A DNA stretch of 64,000 bases from Pseudomonadota bacterium (GTDB lineage: Bacteria; Pseudomonadota; Alphaproteobacteria; Rhodospirillales; Magnetospirillaceae), in assembly GCA_021793155.1 (NCBI GenBank), contig JAJYTF010000018.1, forward strand, positions 33,877-97,876, read 5' to 3'. Positions 61,033-64,000 of the stretch are shown here, piece after piece. How positions within the stretch are numbered: the stretch's first letter is position 1; each line of letters starts with the position of its first letter. Made by a program: the position numbers and the translations under genes. Under the pieces are notes generated by a model. It made no database searches, had not been told where the DNA came from, and saw only the letters and a program-made list of their open reading frames with translations.

Positions 61033-62189
61033 CACATCACCTCGATTTCGGCTTGCAGGGCTCCGGCTGCCTTGATCGCCTGAAGGATGCTGATCAGGTC
61101 GCGGGGGCCGATGCCCAGGGCGTTCAGGCCATTGACCAGTTCCTGCAGGGTGACGCCGTGCTGAAGCACGCTCATTTTCTTGTCCGCCCCCTCGTCCACC
61201 TGGATGTCGGTGCGGGGCACCACCACCGTTTCGCCGGTGCTCGAGAACGGCGAGGGCTGCGACACTTGCGGGGTTTCGGTGATGCGGATGGTCAGGTTGC
61301 CCTGGGCGATGGCGACGGTGCTGATGCGGACGTTGTCGCCCATGACGATGGTGCCGGTATGGTCGTCGATGACCACGCGCGCCATCTGGTCGGGTTCGAC
61401 GCGCAACTGCTCGATATCGGTGAGCAGGGCGACCGTGTTTCCCCGGAATTTTTGGGGAACGGTCAGTTGCACGGTGGCCGGATCGGTGGGGCGGGCGACC
61501 TCGGTGCCCAGATAGGCGTTGACCGCCTGGGCGATGCGCCGTGCCGTGGTGAAATCGGGATTGCGCAGCGTGACCTGCACCATCTGCATCTTGGTCATGT
61601 CGATGGCGACTTCGCGCTCGACCACCGCGCCGTTGGCGATCCGCCCGGAAGTGGGCACGCCCTTGGTGACCTGGGCGGCGGCGCCGCCGGCGGTATATCC
61701 CGAGGTCAGCTGGCCCTGGCCGACGGCATAGACCTCGCCATCGGCGCCGACCAGCGGGGTGACCAGCAGGGTGCCGCCCAGCAGGCTGGTGGAATCGCCC
61801 AGCGCGCTCACCGTCACGTCGATCTTGGTGCCCTGCCGGGTGAAGGCGGGCAGGGTGGCGGTGACCATCACCGCCGCCACGTCCTTCGGCTTCAGGTTGA
61901 ACGTGCCGGTGGGCGTCGTCGGGCGGGAGTTGACGCCCAGGCGTTCCAACATGCCGATCAACGATTGCCGGGTGAATTCGGCATTGTCCAGGGTGTCGCC
62001 GGTGCCGTTCAGGCCCACGACCAGGCCATAGCCCACCAGCATGTTGTCACGCACCCCCTCGAAATCGGCCAAATCCTTGATTCGCGAACTGGCCTCGGCC
62101 GGTGCGGCGGCCAACAGCGCGGCCGCCAGCGCCAGTCCGGCCAGCCAGGCCCCAAGGGTCTTGAAAGGAAGGGTGACAACCCCATGCAT
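61032..62189 (-). CDS. flgI: Flagellar P-ring protein FlgI
   Basis: A 385-aa periplasmic ring protein with a Sec signal peptide (LAGLALAAALLAAAPAEAS). Conserved segments include RIKDLADFEGVRDNMLVGYG, LVVGLNGTGDTLDNAEFTRQ, ATLPAFTRQGTKIDVTVSAL and LQELVNGLNALGIGPRDLIS. Length and ends are normal. GGAG upstream supports the ATG at 62189. It heads the flgI-flgJ-flgN-flgK operon and is divergent from fliX across a 312-base region holding a sigma-54-like site, a dispersed repeat and a CtrA-like promoter. Confidence 0.94.
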   Translation of the reverse strand: MHGVVTLPFKTLGAWLAGLALAAALLAAAPAEASSRIKDLADFEGVRDNMLVGYGLVVGLNGTGDTLDNAEFTRQSLIGMLERLGVNSRPTTPTGTFNLKPKDVAAVMVTATLPAFTRQGTKIDVTVSALGDSTSLLGGTLLVTPLVGADGEVYAVGQGQLTSGYTAGGAAAQVTKGVPTSGRIANGAVVEREVAIDMTKMQMVQVTLRNPDFTTARRIAQAVNAYLGTEVARPTDPATVQLTVPQKFRGNTVALLTDIEQLRVEPDQMARVVIDDHTGTIVMGDNVRISTVAIAQGNLTIRITETPQVSQPSPFSSTGETVVVPRTDIQVDEGADKKMSVLQHGVTLQELVNGLNALGIGPRDLISILQAIKAAGALQAEIEVM

Positions 62190-62253
62190 GACTTCCACTC
62201 CGGCGCGATTCCCGGCCTGTCGACCGGACGGGAACAAATCGACGGACAGTCTC

Positions 62254-62270
62254 ATGCGAACGGCATGCCA
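62254..62270 (-). promoter_or_regulatory. Possible sigma-54 promoter of the flgI operon
   Basis: On the minus strand TGGCATGCCGTTCGCAT keeps GG and GC at the right spacing but has two mismatches to the RpoN consensus (T in CACG and C in TTGC). It lies 65-81 bases before flgI. The call depends on position. Confidence 0.4.
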
Positions 62271-62287
62271 TCGGGTGCTCCGGTCCC

Positions 62288-62340
62288 GTCATCCCGAGCG
62301 AAGCGAAGGATATCGCGGTTCTTGTGTGATCCTTCGGTCG
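62288..62340 (+). repeat. Palindromic repeat of the GTCATCCCGAGCG type, copy 2
   Basis: It reads GTCATCCCGAGCGAAGCGAA, then GGATATC, and ends GATCCTTCGG. It is the plus-strand counterpart of 51640-51688. It lies inside the flgI-fliX control region, between the sigma-54-like site and the CtrA-like box. Confidence 0.65.
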
Positions 62341-62430
62341 GCGTGTTTCGGATTGGCCGAGCTGCCCGGCGGCAACATCGTCCTAGCGCCGGCGGCAATT
62401 TCTGCCTTGGGCCTGACCGCGTCTCCAGGA

Positions 62431-62468
62431 TTTACCTGCTTTTAACCGGAATCCGCCCAGTGTACACT
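62431..62468 (+). promoter_or_regulatory. CtrA-type promoter of fliX
   Basis: TTTA-CCTGCTT-TTAA at 62431-62445 is a CtrA box with one mismatch and overlaps the -35 position. Exactly 17 bases later comes TACACT (62463-62468) as the -10. This is the arrangement of CtrA-activated class II flagellar promoters in Caulobacter. It lies 34 bases before the fliX start. Confidence 0.65.
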
Positions 62469-62501
62469 CTCCGCTGGAAGTCCAAGATTTTGCAGGCAGG
62501 T

Positions 62502-62942
62502 ATGAAAGTTTCCGGCATCGGGGCAACCGCAGGATCGGGTCAGGCCCGCAAGACGGCCAAGACCGACAAATCCGCATCCGGCGGCTTTGCCGAAAAACTG
62601 GCCGAGACCTTCGACGCCACCGAGGATGCCCATGCCGTTGAAACGTCGTCCGCCGTCACCGGGATCGACGCCCTGCTGGCGACGCAGGCGGTAGGGGATG
62701 CCCTCGAGCAGGAACACCGCCGCCGGCTGATCAAATATGGCGAGGATCTTCTCGACAAGCTGGAGGAAATCCGTCACGGCCTGCTGCTGGGGGCGATCCC
62801 CAAGGACAGGTTGATCGCCCTGGCCCAGATGGTGCGTACTCGGCGCGAGAGCATTGCCGACCCGCGTCTCGCCGCCATCCTGGATGAAATCGAACTGCGC
62901 GCCGAGGTCGAACTGGCGAAGCTGTCGCCGCGCATCCCCTAA
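62502..62942 (+). CDS. fliX: Flagellar assembly regulator FliX
   Basis: A 146-aa trans-acting factor that links basal-body assembly to FlbD activity. The N-terminus MKVSGIGATAGSG is followed by a linker, and the C-terminal helical region reads ALEQEHRRRLIKYGEDLLDK LEEIR then HGLLLGAIPKDRLIALAQMV and RLAAILDEIELRAEVELAKL, as in Caulobacter FliX. AGGCAGG precedes the ATG at 62502. Its CtrA-like promoter and the presence of flbD in the window support the regulatory pair. Confidence 0.87.
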   Translation: MKVSGIGATAGSGQARKTAKTDKSASGGFAEKLAETFDATEDAHAVETSSAVTGIDALLATQAVGDALEQEHRRRLIKYGEDLLDKLEEIRHGLLLGAIPKDRLIALAQMVRTRRESIADPRLAAILDEIELRAEVELAKLSPRIP

Positions 62943-63060
62943 TTCATATCTCAACTGTTACAAGACGGCTGCCGGACCGGCAGGCTCATTCCTTCCTTGC
63001 GGGGAAACGGCTGCATCCTTATATTCCGCGGCGTAATTCGCACTCGAATATGGGGAAGGT

Positions 63061-63477
63061 ATGACCGTCACCCTGCCGCCGGATTATCGTCCGAGTGAGG
63101 ACGAACCCTTCATGAATGAATACCAGGCCGAGTATTTCCGTCAAAAGCTGTTGCGGTGGCGTGGCGAGCTGTTGCGTGAATCGGACGAGACCCTGCAGCA
63201 CTTGCAGGAAGGCGGCCTTCAGGAGCCCGACATCGCCGACCGGGCGCAAGCCGAAGCCGACCGGGCGCTGGAGCTGAGGACCCGCGACCGGGCCCGCAAG
63301 CTGATCGCCAAGATCGACGCCGCGCTTCTGCGCATCGAGGACGGCAGCTACGGCTATTGCGAGGAAACGCACGAGCCGATCGGCGTGCGGCGTCTGGAAG
63401 CCCGCCCCATCGCCACCCTGTCCATCGAAGCGCAGGAGCGGCACGAGCGGCTGGAGCGAACCCACAGGGACGAGTAG
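63061..63477 (+). CDS. dksA: RNA polymerase-binding transcription factor DksA
   Basis: A 138-aa protein that acts with ppGpp at the RNA polymerase secondary channel. The coiled coil with acidic tip (EPDIADRAQAEADRAL) is followed by the zinc-finger region YGYCEETHEPIGVRRLEARP then IATLSIEAQERHER. Only the first of four canonical cysteines remains (the others are Thr or Ser positions), so zinc is probably not bound, as in several alphaproteobacterial and DksA2-like forms. GGGGAAGG precedes the ATG. A hairpin repeat at 63487 may terminate it. Confidence 0.9.
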   Translation: MTVTLPPDYRPSEDEPFMNEYQAEYFRQKLLRWRGELLRESDETLQHLQEGGLQEPDIADRAQAEADRALELRTRDRARKLIAKIDAALLRIEDGSYGYCEETHEPIGVRRLEARPIATLSIEAQERHERLERTHRDE

Positions 63478-63486
63478 GGGGAATTG

Positions 63487-63532
63487 TCATCCTTCGACAC
63501 GGCCGCCCACGACGGCGGCCTGCTTGGGATGA
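63487..63532. repeat. Palindromic repeat after dksA, possible terminator
   Basis: Outer TCATCC and GGATGA enclose GGCCGCC (63501-63507) and GGCGGCC (63514-63520), a GC-rich hairpin followed by TTGTTT. The CATCCTTCGAGACGGCCGC-like pattern belongs to a repeat type widespread in alphaproteobacteria. It begins 10 bases after dksA and could terminate it. Confidence 0.6.
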
Positions 63533-63668
63533 GGTTGTTTACATTTCAAGATATTGCCTTGCCCTGGGGGGCGTGAGGAGATGGGGGCGTCAACTCGTCA
63601 TACCGACCGGCCAATGAGTCAATTCGAGCGTCGGCCGGTATCATTCCCGCGAAAGAGATTGTGCGGAA

Positions 63669-63768
63669 ATTAGTGGGGTGGGCATCCTGCCCGCCTCCGC
63701 CGCAAGGTGGCGGATTTCCAGGCTTTCCGACTCCGCCGAAACGCGGGCAGGATGCCCGCCCCACTAAT
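63669..63768. repeat. 100-bp element with 26-bp terminal inverted repeats
   Basis: The arms 63669-63694 and 63743-63768 (ATTAGTGGGG through CCTGCCCGC and its complement) match at 25 of 26 positions. Between them a second hairpin TCCGCC-GGCGGA lies near the left arm. There is no coding capacity. It resembles a MITE or a large REP-type palindrome. Confidence 0.7.
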
Positions 63769-63774
63769 CCTTTC

Positions 63775-63837
63775 ACAAGCGCGAAAGCGGGAACCGAACC
63801 GGCGGTATGGATCCTCGCTTTCGCAGGGATGACGACA
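63775..63837. repeat. Palindromic repeat of the GGATCCTCGCTTTCGC type
   Basis: CGCGAAAGCGGGAA on the left and TGGATCCTCGCTTTCGCAGG followed by GATGACGA on the right fit a very common alphaproteobacterial intergenic repeat (GCGAAAGCGGGAATCC with GGATCCCCGCTTTCGC). A partial further arm, TCATTCCCGCGAAAG, lies at about 63641-63655, on the other side of the 100-bp inverted-repeat element, as if that element had inserted into this one. With the two preceding repeats it explains most of the 387-base gap between dksA and the flagellin. Confidence 0.55.
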
Positions 63838-63864
63838 GAAGAGCCTTTATTCTCTATCGAGCCC

Positions 63865-64000
63865 TTACGCCGCCTGGATCAGCCTCAACAGTTCCTGCGG
63901 CAACTGCGACGCCTGGGTCAACGCGGCGACCGAGGCCTGGGTCTTCACGTCGGTGGCCGACAGCTGGGCCTTCACCGAGGCGACGTCGGCATCCATGATC
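63865..64000 (-). CDS. Second flagellin, C-terminal 45 residues only (cut by window edge)
   Basis: The minus strand encodes IMDADVASVKAQLSATDVKT, then QASVAALTQASQLPQELLRL and a short end before TAA at 63865-63867. It is almost identical to the end of the complete flagellin at 36864-37715, differing at a handful of positions. The rest of the gene lies beyond the window, so its length and promoter cannot be judged. Confidence 0.9.
   Translation of the reverse strand, partial: IMDADVASVKAQLSATDVKTQASVAALTQASQLPQELLRLIQAA

Noticed and set aside
60927..62942. 671-codon plus-strand frame
   Set aside because: It is antisense to flgJ and flgI and runs into fliX in phase; only the fliX end is a gene.

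Overview
The window looks like a chromosomal segment of a polarly flagellated, GC-rich alphaproteobacterium of the Rhodospirillales, most like Magnetospirillum or Phaeospirillum. This rests on gene content and order: CtrA, ChpT, FliX and FlbD; the bolA / J-domain / cobS / cobT string; and the flagellar gene order. It is inferred from recognised families, not from a database search.

Layout. Positions 1-3564 hold a mobile-element module: an ISL3-like DDE transposase open to the window edge, a translationally coupled AlpA-like helix-turn-helix gene and a tyrosine recombinase. Positions 4032-7179 hold a two-gene Gabija-type defence system (OLD-family nuclease GajA and UvrD-like helicase GajB). 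A tRNA-Leu(CAA) at 7373-7458 has its 3' end facing this block, so 1-7372 is probably part of a genomic island.

Positions 7613-30474 are mostly housekeeping: a DedA-family membrane protein, dsbB, coq7, an outer-membrane protein, an HNH protein, an esterase, gluQ, xerD, a 619-aa secreted protein preceded by a 46-aa membrane peptide, aroK-aroB, a CNNM/CBS membrane protein, a DUF2889 protein, bolA, a J-domain protein, cobS-cobT, accA, pyrD, a HAD hydrolase, nadK, moaA and chpT.

Positions 30603-36296 are a chemotaxis operon, cheA(REC fusion)-cheW-cheY-cheB-cheR, directly downstream of chpT. Positions 36316-64000 are largely flagellar: a flagellin with a consensus sigma-54 promoter and an orphan flagellin-C-terminus protein; gmhA and ctrA; fliI-fliJ, divergent from ctrA across a CtrA-like box; a long minus-strand run fliF-fliG-fliH-fliN-flbD-flhA-flhF-flhG plus a proline-rich FliK-like protein; fliK; flgI-flgJ-flgN-flgK; and divergent fliX. 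The window ends with dksA and the 3' end of a second flagellin.

How it fits together. CtrA, phosphorylated through ChpT in the known Caulobacter pathway, probably acts at the TTTACC-N5-TTAA sites before fliI and fliX. FliX and FlbD then probably control sigma-54 promoters, of which I see one consensus copy before flagellin and weaker ones before fliK and flgI.

Noncoding structure. The intergenic DNA is unusually rich in repeats. A 259-bp nested inverted-repeat element that can fold as a three-way junction lies upstream of fliF. Two 123-bp copies of one palindromic element lie 28 kb apart. A triple 8-bp repeat lies between the defence genes and the tRNA. Several palindromic repeats of types common in alphaproteobacteria are scattered between flagellar genes.
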